A program made the translations under genes and the position numbers. Positions 15,360 through 25,663 of a stretch of DNA of 42,475 nt are shown piece after piece. This stretch comes from CAJBIL01 sp044359525. GTDB taxonomy: Bacteria; Pseudomonadota; Gammaproteobacteria; Burkholderiales; Rhodocyclaceae. Under the pieces are notes generated by a model. That model made no database searches. It worked only from the letters and a program-made list of their open reading frames with translations, and had not been told where the DNA came from. Every line of letters begins with the position of its first letter. Positions within the stretch are counted from its first letter, which is position 1. The stretch is from the NCBI GenBank assembly GCA_044359525.1, contig JBIKLY010000019.1, positions 1 to 42,475 of the forward strand. The letters run 5' to 3'.

Positions 15360-17201
15360 TCAGGCTTCGCGCAAGGCGCGCTTGCGGTCGTGTTCGTTGA
15401 GATGGCGCTTGCGGATACGGATGTTCTTCGGCGTGATTTCAACCAGTTCATCCTCATCGATGAACTCAACCGCCGATTCCAGCGACAGCGCAACGGCCGG
15501 CACCAGACGCACCGCTTCATCGGTACCCGAAGAGCGAACGTTGGTCAGCTGCTTGCCCTTGATCGGATTGACGATCAGGTCGTTTTCACGGCTGTGGATG
15601 CCGATCACCATGCCTTCGTACAACTTGTCGCCCGGTACCGAGAACATCTTGCCGCGCTCTTGCAGTTTCCACAGCGCGTAGGCCACGGCATCGCCCTGCT
15701 CCGACGAAATCAGCACGCCGTTGCGACGACCCGGCATATCGCCCTTGATCGGCGCGTAGTCGTCGAACACATGACTGATCAGGCCGGTGCCGCGTGTCAG
15801 GTTGAGGAACTCGCCCTGGAAGCCGATCAGGCCGCGCGCCGGAATGCGGTATTCGAGACGGACGCGACCGCGACCGTCGGAGACCATGTCCTGTAAATCG
15901 CCACGGCGATAGCCCAGCGCTTCCATGACGCCGCCCTGGTGCGTTTCTTCGACGTCAAGCGTCAGCATTTCGTACGGCTCGCACTGCTCGCCGTTGATTT
16001 CCTTGAAAATCACGCGCGGGCGGCCGACGGCCAGTTCGAAACCTTCACGACGCATGGTTTCGAGCAGGATGGTCAGGTGCAGTTCGCCACGACCGGAAAC
16101 GAGGAAGCTGTCGCTGTCGGTCGTTTCCTCAACGCGCAGCGCCATGTTGGTCAGCAGTTCTTTTTGCAGGCGATCGCGGATCTGGCGACTGGTAACAAAC
16201 TTGCCTTCCTGGCCGGCGTACGGCGAGCTGTTGACCATGAAGGTCATGTTCAGCGTCGGCTCGTCGATTTTGAGCATCGGCAGCGCTTCGGGCTTGTCGT
16301 TGTCGGTGATCGTGCAACCGATCGACAGTTCTTCAATACCGGTCACCAGCACGATGTCGCCGGCCAGCGCCTCTTCGAGCGGCACGCGCTCAAGGCCACG
16401 GAAACCGAAGACCTGGTTGATCTTCGCCGTCTTCGGATTGCCGTGTTCGAACTTGCCATCGGCATCGGCCTGACCGTACATGACGGTGATCTGCTGCGCC
16501 GGCTTCAGGCGACCGCGCTGGATGCGGCCAATGCCGATGCGGCCAACGTAGGTCGAGTAATCGAGTGCGGAAATCTGCAATTGCAGTGGGCCGTCGATTT
16601 CGTCGATGTGCGGCGGCGAAACGTGCTCGAGAATGGCGTCGAACATCGGACGCATGTCGGTCGATGGCTTGGCCAGATCGAGCGTCGCAAAACCGTTCAG
16701 TGCTGAGGCGTAAATCACCGGGAAATCGAGCTGCTCGTCGGATGCACCAAGTTTGTCGAAGAGGTCGAAGGTGTGATCGACCACCCAGTCCGGGCGGGCA
16801 CCATCACGGTCGATCTTGTTGACCACGACGATTGGCTTGAGTCCCAACGCCAGCGCCTTTTTGGTCACGAAGCGCGTTTGCGGCATCGGGCCTTCGACGG
16901 CATCGACCAGCAGCAGCACGCCGTCGACCATCGACAGCACGCGTTCGACTTCACCGCCGAAGTCGGCGTGTCCCGGCGTGTCGATGATGTTGATGTGCAC
17001 GCCCTTGTAATCGACCGCCAGATTCTTGGCGAGAATCGTGATGCCCCGCTCTTTTTCAAGATCGTTCGAATCCATGACGCGTTCGGCGATGTGCTGGTGG
17101 GCAGAGAAGGTACCTGCCTGATGCAGCAGCTTATCGACGAGCGTTGTCTTGCCGTGGTCGACGTGGGCAATGATGGCGATGTTACGGACGGCACGGGACA
17201 T
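15360..17201 (-). CDS. typA: Ribosome-associated GTPase TypA/BipA
   Basis: A 613-residue translational GTPase of the EF-G family that binds the 70S ribosome and helps 50S assembly and stress adaptation. G1 is AHVDHGKTT at 12-20, G2 lies in the ERGITI segment near 52, G3 is DTPGHADF near 74-81 and G4 is NKID near 128-131. These are followed by domain II, the EF-G domain III/V-like folds (GRGELHLTILLETMRREGFE) and the BipA-specific C-terminal domain ending RKRALREA. Length is normal. ATG 17201 has AAAGG upstream. It ends in an intrinsic terminator, and its 5' region contains a 145-nt inverted repeat. Confidence 0.97.
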   Translation of the reverse strand: MSRAVRNIAIIAHVDHGKTTLVDKLLHQAGTFSAHQHIAERVMDSNDLEKERGITILAKNLAVDYKGVHINIIDTPGHADFGGEVERVLSMVDGVLLLVDAVEGPMPQTRFVTKKALALGLKPIVVVNKIDRDGARPDWVVDHTFDLFDKLGASDEQLDFPVIYASALNGFATLDLAKPSTDMRPMFDAILEHVSPPHIDEIDGPLQLQISALDYSTYVGRIGIGRIQRGRLKPAQQITVMYGQADADGKFEHGNPKTAKINQVFGFRGLERVPLEEALAGDIVLVTGIEELSIGCTITDNDKPEALPMLKIDEPTLNMTFMVNSSPYAGQEGKFVTSRQIRDRLQKELLTNMALRVEETTDSDSFLVSGRGELHLTILLETMRREGFELAVGRPRVIFKEINGEQCEPYEMLTLDVEETHQGGVMEALGYRRGDLQDMVSDGRGRVRLEYRIPARGLIGFQGEFLNLTRGTGLISHVFDDYAPIKGDMPGRRNGVLISSEQGDAVAYALWKLQERGKMFSVPGDKLYEGMVIGIHSRENDLIVNPIKGKQLTNVRSSGTDEAVRLVPAVALSLESAVEFIDEDELVEITPKNIRIRKRHLNEHDRKRALREA

Positions 17202-17289
17202 GTCGGGATAAGCCTTTGATAAAAGGCGGCAATTCTAGCACACCTGAAGGATTGTTTGTTGCGCTGCAAAAATCAATTCGACTGCGAAT

Positions 17290-17434
17290 TTCACCGCAAA
17301 GGCGCAAAGGTGCAAAGTTCGCAAAGAAACAACAGGTTAGAAACACCTTTTTAAAAAGGTGATGCTCAAGGATAGGGGAACAACTCTTTGATTTTCTTTG
17401 CGAAACTTTGCGCTCTTTGCGCCTTTGCGGTGAA
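17290..17434. repeat. Long inverted repeat 1 (CGCAAAGG units), between ygiQ and typA
   Basis: The arms 17290-17329 and 17393-17434 are imperfect reverse complements: the first 20 bases from the outer ends match exactly, with a few indels further in. Each arm consists of four short units of the form CGCAAAGG, the last being CGCAAAGAAA. The 63-nt centre contains the perfect palindrome CACCTTTTTAAAAAGGTG at 17344-17361. The element begins 17 nt after the ygiQ stop and ends 88 nt before the typA start. It codes for nothing I can see. Confidence 0.9.
17344..17361. repeat. Perfect 18-bp palindrome inside inverted repeat 1
   Basis: CACCTTTTTAAAAAGGTG reads identically on both strands. It sits near the middle of the loop of inverted repeat 1 and could form a second small hairpin or bind a dimeric protein. 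Neither is shown. Confidence 0.8.
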
Positions 17435-17451
17435 TAAGCAGCTTTTCAGGA

Positions 17452-19632
<2,181 letters not shown>

Positions 19633-19737
19633 GGGGAGCGGATTCTACAGGGATTGGGCAGGTAGGTTTAAGGCAAGGGCACAGCGATTTTGTTCAATTC
19701 GCCGAACATTTCCCCAACCGCTTCAGCGCACCCGTTG

Positions 19738-21357
19738 CTAAACCGCGATTTCCACCCGGTTACGTCCCAGACGTTTGGCCTGCAACAAAGCGCCGTCAGC
19801 AGCCTCGGTCAGGCCGGGCGCCGTATCGAGCAACGGGTAGGAAGCGACGCCTGCACTGAACGTGGCATACAGCGCCCCTCCCGGGTGGGCGTGCGGCAGG
19901 GCCGCGAAGTCCTGGCGAATCCGGTCAATGACCGACCATGCCTTGCCCGGAGAGACATCCGGCAAGGCAATCAGGAATTCTTCACCACCGTAACGACCGA
20001 TCAGATCCGAAGAGCGCAGACGTCCCTTGAGCAGCCAGGCCAGACCACGGATAACCTGATCCCCAACCGGGTGCCCGTAAGTATCGTTAACCGCCTTGAA
20101 ATGATCGATATCGATCATGCCAACGGTCAAAGAACCATGCACTGGCAGTTCGCCAACCATGGCCTTCAAACGTGCTTTTGCTGCAGTATGGTTAAGCAGG
20201 CCGGTCAAACCATCGAGCCGGGTTGAGCGCTGAGTTTCACGGAAACGCTCGATTTTCGTCTTGACCACCGCCGCCAACAACACCGGGTTAAAGGGCTTGA
20301 TCAGGAACTGGTCACCGCCCAGCCGCAAGGCCTCGACCTGCATGCCGACGTCGGACTCACCCGACAGATAAACGATGGGCAGCGTGCTATACGCCGACAT
20401 CTGACGCAATACGCGGGTTGCCTCTACGCCATTGAAGCCCGGCATGTACATGTCCATCAGCACAAGATCCGGACGATAGTTCTGCAGCGCATCGAGCAAG
20501 GTGCCAGGGTCCCTGATCGCATGGCTGTCGATGCCATGTTCAGCCAGCGTGCGCTGGATCAGCGCCACGGCAACCCGGGAGTCCTCAACGACCAGCACCC
20601 GGTGTTTTTCCTGCTCGTAGTTCTGCACCAGATCGAGGATGCAATTGAGCACCATCGACGGTTCATCTTCCGAGGGAATCGTGATATCGATGCCGGCACG
20701 CATGAGCGCGACGATTGGATCGATCGCCGACTGAACACCGAGATAGATCAACTGACTGGCCGGACAGCGTGCACGAACGGCGCTGATACAAGCAAACTCT
20801 TCCGGCGTGGTATTGCCATGCGCCGGGACAAAAAGTGCGGCCAAAGGCATGTCACCCGCCGGCAGTTCGACACTCCAGACCATTTTCAGCGTTTGAAACC
20901 CGAAAAACTCCAGCTGACGGGCAAGCGCATCGGCCATTTCACGCATTTCGGGTGCCACCACCAGCCACACCGAACGCGGCTTGATCCAGTCCGCATCATG
21001 CGGCGCTGGCACGGGCTCGTCCGCTCGCCGTTCGGCAACCGGCGGACGTGAGGTACTTACTGCGCCAAGCAGCGTATCCATCTGGCGCTGCAAGGCCAGA
21101 ATACCCTGCTGCTCAATCGGGTGCGAGGACTGATCGCCAAGCCGCGCTAGCGCTGCATTTTCCAACCCTTCACAAATACGCACCAGGCCCGGCATGCGCA
21201 TGCGGTTGAAGTGTTCGGCCAGACTATTGACGGCCACCGCGAATTCGATGAACTGCTCGAAATACCCGTCGGCAACATAATGCTCCCAGCGCGTCCGCAA
21301 GACATAGATGCGGTCATCAATCGAGCTGGCGGGAGAACTGGCAGGAAGCGGCGTCAT
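19738..21357 (-). CDS. Response regulator diguanylate cyclase (REC-REC-GGDEF)
   Basis: A 539-residue cytoplasmic protein. Residues 1-105 are helical (RTRWEHYVADGYFEQFIEFA). Residues of about 125-250 form a receiver-like domain lacking the phosphoacceptor Asp and acid pair. A complete receiver follows at about 252-370 (VLVVEDSRV, phosphoacceptor D302 in LMDMYMPGFNG, LIKPFNP). The GGDEF domain has the active-site motif GGEEF at 457-461 and the inhibitory site RSSD exactly five residues before it. The layout resembles PleD, where a non-phosphorylated second receiver assists dimerisation. It should make c-di-GMP from two GTP when phosphorylated at D302. No kinase gene is adjacent. It lies between ygiQ and the FtsX-like gene, all on the minus strand. 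Confidence 0.92.
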   Translation of the reverse strand: MTPLPASSPASSIDDRIYVLRTRWEHYVADGYFEQFIEFAVAVNSLAEHFNRMRMPGLVRICEGLENAALARLGDQSSHPIEQQGILALQRQMDTLLGAVSTSRPPVAERRADEPVPAPHDADWIKPRSVWLVVAPEMREMADALARQLEFFGFQTLKMVWSVELPAGDMPLAALFVPAHGNTTPEEFACISAVRARCPASQLIYLGVQSAIDPIVALMRAGIDITIPSEDEPSMVLNCILDLVQNYEQEKHRVLVVEDSRVAVALIQRTLAEHGIDSHAIRDPGTLLDALQNYRPDLVLMDMYMPGFNGVEATRVLRQMSAYSTLPIVYLSGESDVGMQVEALRLGGDQFLIKPFNPVLLAAVVKTKIERFRETQRSTRLDGLTGLLNHTAAKARLKAMVGELPVHGSLTVGMIDIDHFKAVNDTYGHPVGDQVIRGLAWLLKGRLRSSDLIGRYGGEEFLIALPDVSPGKAWSVIDRIRQDFAALPHAHPGGALYATFSAGVASYPLLDTAPGLTEAADGALLQAKRLGRNRVEIAV

Positions 21358-21441
21358 GGTCGTCAGTTGTCAAAAGCAGAAACGCATTATCAGGGATCAC
21401 GGATTGTCAGGCAACGCCTTTCATCATCGAAGAACGGTCGA

Positions 21442-23955
21442 TCAACTGCCGGTCCGCAAGGCCTCCAGCGGCGGCATACGCAACATACGCACGGCAGCAA
21501 ACCAGCCGGCAGAAGTAACCAGCACGGCGCCGCCGAGCATGGCAAACAAGGGCAGATAAACGTTGACCGCCACCGCAAACTGAAAAGCATTGCGTGCCAG
21601 CACCTGGCCAACACCAATGGCGCCCAGTGCGGCAATCAGCCCGGCCAGCGCACCGACCGCTGCAAATTCAGCCAGCAAAGCACGGCGCAACTGGGCGCGC
21701 CGGGCGCCCAGCGAACGCATCACGGCCAGCTCGTATCGACGCTCCTCCGACGCAGAAGCCAGCGCCGCATAGAGCACAATCACCCCGGCCAGCAGCGTAA
21801 ACAAAAAGACAAACTGCACTGCCTGCGCCACCTGGTCAATGATCGCCCGTAACTGCCGGACAATCGCCGCCACATCAACGACGGTGAGATTGGGAAATTG
21901 ACCAACCAGCTGATTGACAAAGCCGGCCTTGCTGTCCGGCAGGTAAAAACTGGTAATCCAGCTTGCCGGGTAGGGTTCCAGTACAGCAGGTGGCGTCAGG
22001 ACAAAGAAATTGACACGCATTGTGTCCCAGTCGAGCTTGCGTAGCCCGATCACCTCCATTTGCACCTGCTCGCCGGCAATCGTGAATTCAATTTTGTCGC
22101 CGACCGACAGGCCAAGGGTCTTGGCCAGCCCTTCTTCGACCGAAGCGACACCGCGCCCCGCGTCCAGTGGAGAGAACCAGCGCCCGGCAGTTGTCGTGTT
22201 GCCGTAGGGTTGATCATCCCGCCACGACAGGTTGAACTCACGGTCGACAAGGCGCTTGGCGCGGTCATCGGTAAAACTGTCGGCGTTTACCTCAAAACCA
22301 TTGACCCGGGTCAGGCGGCCGCGCACCATCGGCGCCAGTTCGGGCGCCAGCCCGGCATCGGCAAAGGCCTGACGCACTGCATCGACTTGCTCCGGCTGGA
22401 TATTCACGACAAAACGATTCGGCGCATCCGGTGGTGTCGCGCGCTGCCAAGCATCGAGCAGGTCGCCGCGCGTCACCGTCAGCAGCAACAAAGCCATAAA
22501 GCCAAGCGCCAGTGCGACAATCTGTACGACGCTCGCAGCTGATCGCCGCTCCAGGCTGGCCAACCCATAACGCCAGCCAAAACCACTGCTCGCATGCATG
22601 CCGCTACGCAGACTGGCCGCCAGAAAAATCGCCAGGCGGGCGAATACTGCAAAAACGATCAGTGCGGCGGCAAAACAGCCGACTACCCAGGCACCCAGGC
22701 GCACCTCGCCCGCCACCCACATCATCAGGCCGGCGAGCGCCAGCAAACCCAGCAGATAGCCGCCGAGCAAACCCGGCCGGGGACCACCCAACTCGCGTCG
22801 CATCACGCGCAAGGTCGGCACGCGCTTCAACTGCAGCAAAGGCGGCAAAGCAAAACCGAAGAGCAGCAGCATGCCCACGGCAACACCCTGCAAGGCCGGC
22901 AGCAAGGTCGGCGGCGGCAGGGGCGTGGCCAGCAACTGCGCCAGCCAGGCATGCAGCGCAAAATGCGCGAGATAGCCCAGCGCACAGCCAAGCGCAGCGG
23001 CCAACAGGCCAAGCAGGGCAAACTGGCCAAGATAGACACGCAACAGAAAGCCCTGTGTCGCACCCAGGCAACGCATCACGGCACAGGGATCAAGATGGCG
23101 CTGCATATAGCGCCGCGCAGCAAGCGCCACCGCCACCGCCGCCAGGACAACGGTCAGCAGGGCCGACAGTCCGAGGAATTTCTGTGCCCGATCAAGCGCG
23201 GCGCGAATTTCGGGACGCGCATTCTGCGCATCTTCAATTCGCTCGCCACGGGCGAGCTTTACCTCAATGGCACGCTGAAAATCCCGCACCGCCTGCGCAT
23301 CACCGGCCAGCAGCAAGCGGTAGGCAACCCGGCTGCCGACCTGAACCAGCGCCGTCGCCTCCAGATCCGCCAGATTCATCAGCAAGCGCGGCGCGACGCT
23401 GAAAAAGTTGATGCCGCGATCCGGCTCCAGCGTCAGCACCGCGTCGATACGCAAAGCCTGCCGCCCGACCGTGACCCGATCGCCAACCCGTGCCGCCAGG
23501 GCCGAGGCCAGCCGCTCGTCGACCCAGATCGCGCCAGGGGCCGGCACGCCGCTGGCCGGTGCATCCGCAACGTTGAGTGCCGGCGCAATACGCAGCGTGC
23601 CACGCAAGGGATAAGCAGCGCCCACCGCCTTGATTTCCGCCAGCTGCGCACGCACGCCCTCGCCTTCTCCCAGCGTGACCATACTCGGGAAAGTCCGCGT
23701 TTCAACCAGTTGCAGGCCACGCGCCTGCGCCTCGGCGGCAATCGCCGGCGGCCACGGATGATCGGCAGTGAGCAGCAAGTCGGCGCCAAGCAACTGGTTC
23801 GCCTCGCGCTCAAGCGCCTGCCGTACCCGGTCGGCAAAGAAGCCGACCGCAGTCAGCGCCGCCACCGCCACCACCAGCGCCGCCGCCAGCAAGCGTAACT
23901 CACCCGCGCGCGCGTCGCGGCGCAGCATGCGGAAGGAAAAGGACAGGAATTTCAT
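21442..23955 (-). CDS. FtsX-like ABC transporter permease (YbbP type)
   Basis: An 837-residue inner membrane permease with the double FtsX layout of E. coli YbbP. The N-terminal TM segment (LLAAALVVAVAALTAVGFFA) is followed by a periplasmic domain to about 255; then come TM groups at 260-480, a second periplasmic domain and a final group of three TMs (VFLFTLLAGVIVLYAAL, then the last segment ending MLRMPPLEALRTGS). Such proteins work with a LolD-like ATPase, but no ATPase gene is next to it. The frame is open to 24039, inside inverted repeat 2, so I chose ATG 23953-23955 at MKFLSFSFRMLRRDARAGE, which matches the family N-terminus. This start lacks a Shine-Dalgarno; a TTC triplet run directly precedes it. 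Confidence 0.88.
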   Translation of the reverse strand: MKFLSFSFRMLRRDARAGELRLLAAALVVAVAALTAVGFFADRVRQALEREANQLLGADLLLTADHPWPPAIAAEAQARGLQLVETRTFPSMVTLGEGEGVRAQLAEIKAVGAAYPLRGTLRIAPALNVADAPASGVPAPGAIWVDERLASALAARVGDRVTVGRQALRIDAVLTLEPDRGINFFSVAPRLLMNLADLEATALVQVGSRVAYRLLLAGDAQAVRDFQRAIEVKLARGERIEDAQNARPEIRAALDRAQKFLGLSALLTVVLAAVAVALAARRYMQRHLDPCAVMRCLGATQGFLLRVYLGQFALLGLLAAALGCALGYLAHFALHAWLAQLLATPLPPPTLLPALQGVAVGMLLLFGFALPPLLQLKRVPTLRVMRRELGGPRPGLLGGYLLGLLALAGLMMWVAGEVRLGAWVVGCFAAALIVFAVFARLAIFLAASLRSGMHASSGFGWRYGLASLERRSAASVVQIVALALGFMALLLLTVTRGDLLDAWQRATPPDAPNRFVVNIQPEQVDAVRQAFADAGLAPELAPMVRGRLTRVNGFEVNADSFTDDRAKRLVDREFNLSWRDDQPYGNTTTAGRWFSPLDAGRGVASVEEGLAKTLGLSVGDKIEFTIAGEQVQMEVIGLRKLDWDTMRVNFFVLTPPAVLEPYPASWITSFYLPDSKAGFVNQLVGQFPNLTVVDVAAIVRQLRAIIDQVAQAVQFVFLFTLLAGVIVLYAALASASEERRYELAVMRSLGARRAQLRRALLAEFAAVGALAGLIAALGAIGVGQVLARNAFQFAVAVNVYLPLFAMLGGAVLVTSAGWFAAVRMLRMPPLEALRTGS

Positions 23956-23957
23956 GA

Positions 23958-23974
23958 GAAGAAGAAGAAGAAGA
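23958..23974. repeat. GAA/TTC triplet run upstream of the FtsX-like start
   Basis: About six GAA triplets in a row lie directly before the start codon of the FtsX-like gene, read as TTC repeats on the coding strand. They occupy the place of a ribosome binding site. Triplet runs can vary in length by slippage; that this one does is not shown. Confidence 0.7.
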
Positions 23975-23991
23975 ACAAATTCAAACCCTAC

Positions 23992-24090
23992 CGCAGAGAC
24001 GCGGAGGCGCAGAGGGAACGCAAAGAAAAGCAAAAACACAAAGAAAAAAAGTCTTTCTCTGCGTTCCCTCTGCGCCTCCGCGCCTCTGCG
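23992..24090. repeat. Long inverted repeat 2 (CGCAGAGG/CGCGGAGG units), between radA and the FtsX-like gene
   Basis: The arms 23992-24030 and 24053-24090 are reverse complements with about two mismatches in 38 bases, around a 22-nt A-rich centre. Each arm has four units: CGCAGAGR, CGCGGAGG, CGCAGAGGGAA and CGCARAGAAA. The element begins 16 nt after the radA stop and ends 36 nt before the FtsX-like start. The unit order and the final CGCAAAGAAA are shared with inverted repeat 1. Confidence 0.92.
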
Positions 24091-24106
24091 TTAGATTTTT
24101 GATTGC

Positions 24107-25471
24107 CTAATCCAGCTCGCGCAGCCGCTCGACCGCTTCCTCGACGCGACGCACGGCGATCACTTCGATGCCGGGAATTGGCTGCTTCGGTTTGTTGGCT
24201 TCGGGGATCATGGCACGGGTGAAACCAAGCTTGGCCGCTTCCTTCAGCCGCTCCTGGCCACGCGGTGCAGGGCGGATTTCACCGGCCAGACCAACCTCAC
24301 CAAACACTATAAGTTTCGCTGGTAACGGTTTGTTTTTAAGTGAAGATACAATCGCCAGCAAGACCGCCAAGTCGGCTGCCGGCTCGGCAATCTTGACGCC
24401 GCCAACGGCGTTAACAAACACATCCTGATCGAAGCAGACCACCCCCGCATGGCGATGCAGCACGGCCAGCAACATCGCCAGACGTTGCGCTTCGAGGCCA
24501 ACCGTCAAGCGGCGCGGGTTGCCGTGCGACTGATCGACGAGCGCCTGGATTTCGACCAGCAGGGGCCGCGTGCCTTCCTGCGTCACCAGCACGCAGGAGC
24601 CGGGAACGTCCTGCCCGTGCTGCGAGAGAAACAGCGCCGAGGGGTTGTTCACGCCTTTCAGCCCCTTGTCTGTCATTGCGAAAACGCCGATCTCATTGAC
24701 CGCGCCGTAGCGGTTCTTGACCGCACGGATCAGGCGGAAACTTGAATGCGTGTCGCCTTCGAAATAAAGCACGGTATCAACGATGTGCTCCAGCACGCGC
24801 GGACCGGCCAGGGCACCCTCTTTGGTGACGTGGCCGACCAGGATCACCGTGATCCCGGTCTGCTTGGCCAGCCGCGTCAGCTGTGCCGCGCATTCGCGCA
24901 CCTGCGCCACGGAGCCCGGCGCCGAACTGAGCTGATCCGACCACAGCGTCTGGATCGAGTCGATCACCGCGACCTGCGGCCGCTCGGATTGCAGCGTGGC
25001 GAGAATCTTTTCCAGGTTGATTTCAGCCAGCAGCTTGAGATTCCGCGTATCGAGCGACAGCCGCCGGGCGCGCATGGCGATCTGCTGCCCGGACTCCTCG
25101 CCGCTCACATAGAGCACGTTATTGATACCCGACAATTCGGCCAGCGCCTGCAACAGCAAGGTACTTTTGCCAATGCCCGGATCGCCGCCGATCAGCACAA
25201 CACCGCCTGCCACCAACCCGCCGCCGAGCGCCCGGTCAAACTCCGAGACCCCGGTTGGCAAGCGATCCTCTTCGCGCGCCTCGATTTCAGAGAGTGTCTG
25301 CAGTTTTGCCGTACCACCAAGCGCCGCAAAACGGCTGTTGCTCGCCGCCACCGGTTCGGCGATCGTTTCGACCAGCGTATTCCACACCCCGCAACCGGGG
25401 CACTGGCCCTGCCACTTGGGAGCGCTGGCACCGCATTCGGTACAGGAATAAATGGTTTTTACCTTGGCCAT
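24107..25471 (-). CDS. radA: DNA repair protein RadA (Sms)
   Basis: A 454-residue RecA-like ATPase that promotes branch migration during recombinational repair. The N-terminal zinc finger is CTECGASAPKWQGQCPGC (residues 10-27). Walker A is GGDPGIGKST near 94-103, the RadA-specific KNRYG motif is near 255, and the C-terminal Lon-protease-like domain includes GGVKIAEPAADLAVLLAI. Length and domain order are standard. ATG 25471 begins MAKVKTIYSC, the usual start. It is flanked by two long inverted repeats, one upstream and one downstream. Confidence 0.96.
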   Translation of the reverse strand: MAKVKTIYSCTECGASAPKWQGQCPGCGVWNTLVETIAEPVAASNSRFAALGGTAKLQTLSEIEAREEDRLPTGVSEFDRALGGGLVAGGVVLIGGDPGIGKSTLLLQALAELSGINNVLYVSGEESGQQIAMRARRLSLDTRNLKLLAEINLEKILATLQSERPQVAVIDSIQTLWSDQLSSAPGSVAQVRECAAQLTRLAKQTGITVILVGHVTKEGALAGPRVLEHIVDTVLYFEGDTHSSFRLIRAVKNRYGAVNEIGVFAMTDKGLKGVNNPSALFLSQHGQDVPGSCVLVTQEGTRPLLVEIQALVDQSHGNPRRLTVGLEAQRLAMLLAVLHRHAGVVCFDQDVFVNAVGGVKIAEPAADLAVLLAIVSSLKNKPLPAKLIVFGEVGLAGEIRPAPRGQERLKEAAKLGFTRAMIPEANKPKQPIPGIEVIAVRRVEEAVERLRELD

Positions 25472-25513
25472 GCTTATCCGTTCAATGTCGATTCAAGCGT
25501 AAAACATCAATCT

Positions 25514-25645
25514 GTCCACGAAAATCACGAAAGACACGAAATAAAAAGACGGCCTAAGCTGAATCAGCCACTCACACTACAGGTTGCGCTCTAAATTATT
25601 TCTAATTGTTCAGATTTTTTCGTGCTTTTCGTGCTTTTCGTGGAC
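25514..25645. repeat. Long inverted repeat 3 (CACGAAA units), between the alr-linked membrane gene and radA
   Basis: The arms 25514-25541 (starting GTCCACGAAAATCACGAAA) and 25616-25645 (ending TTTTCGTGGAC) are imperfect reverse complements separated by 74 nt. Each arm has three CACGAAAN units with a period of about 9 nt. The element begins 18 nt after the stop of the upstream membrane protein gene and ends 42 nt before the radA start. The unit differs from repeats 1 and 2, but the architecture and position are the same. Confidence 0.88.
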
Positions 25646-25663
25646 GAACTGCATTTTCCAGAT

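Noticed and set aside
17290..17434. Possible CRISPR array in the repeat-rich intergenic region
   Set aside because: The units are 8-10 nt, without spacers of constant length, and form an inverted rather than direct repeat. No cas genes are near.
22594..23898. 434-codon open frame on the plus strand
   Set aside because: It is antisense to the FtsX-like permease. Its composition (R, Q, H, G) is typical of a shadow frame.
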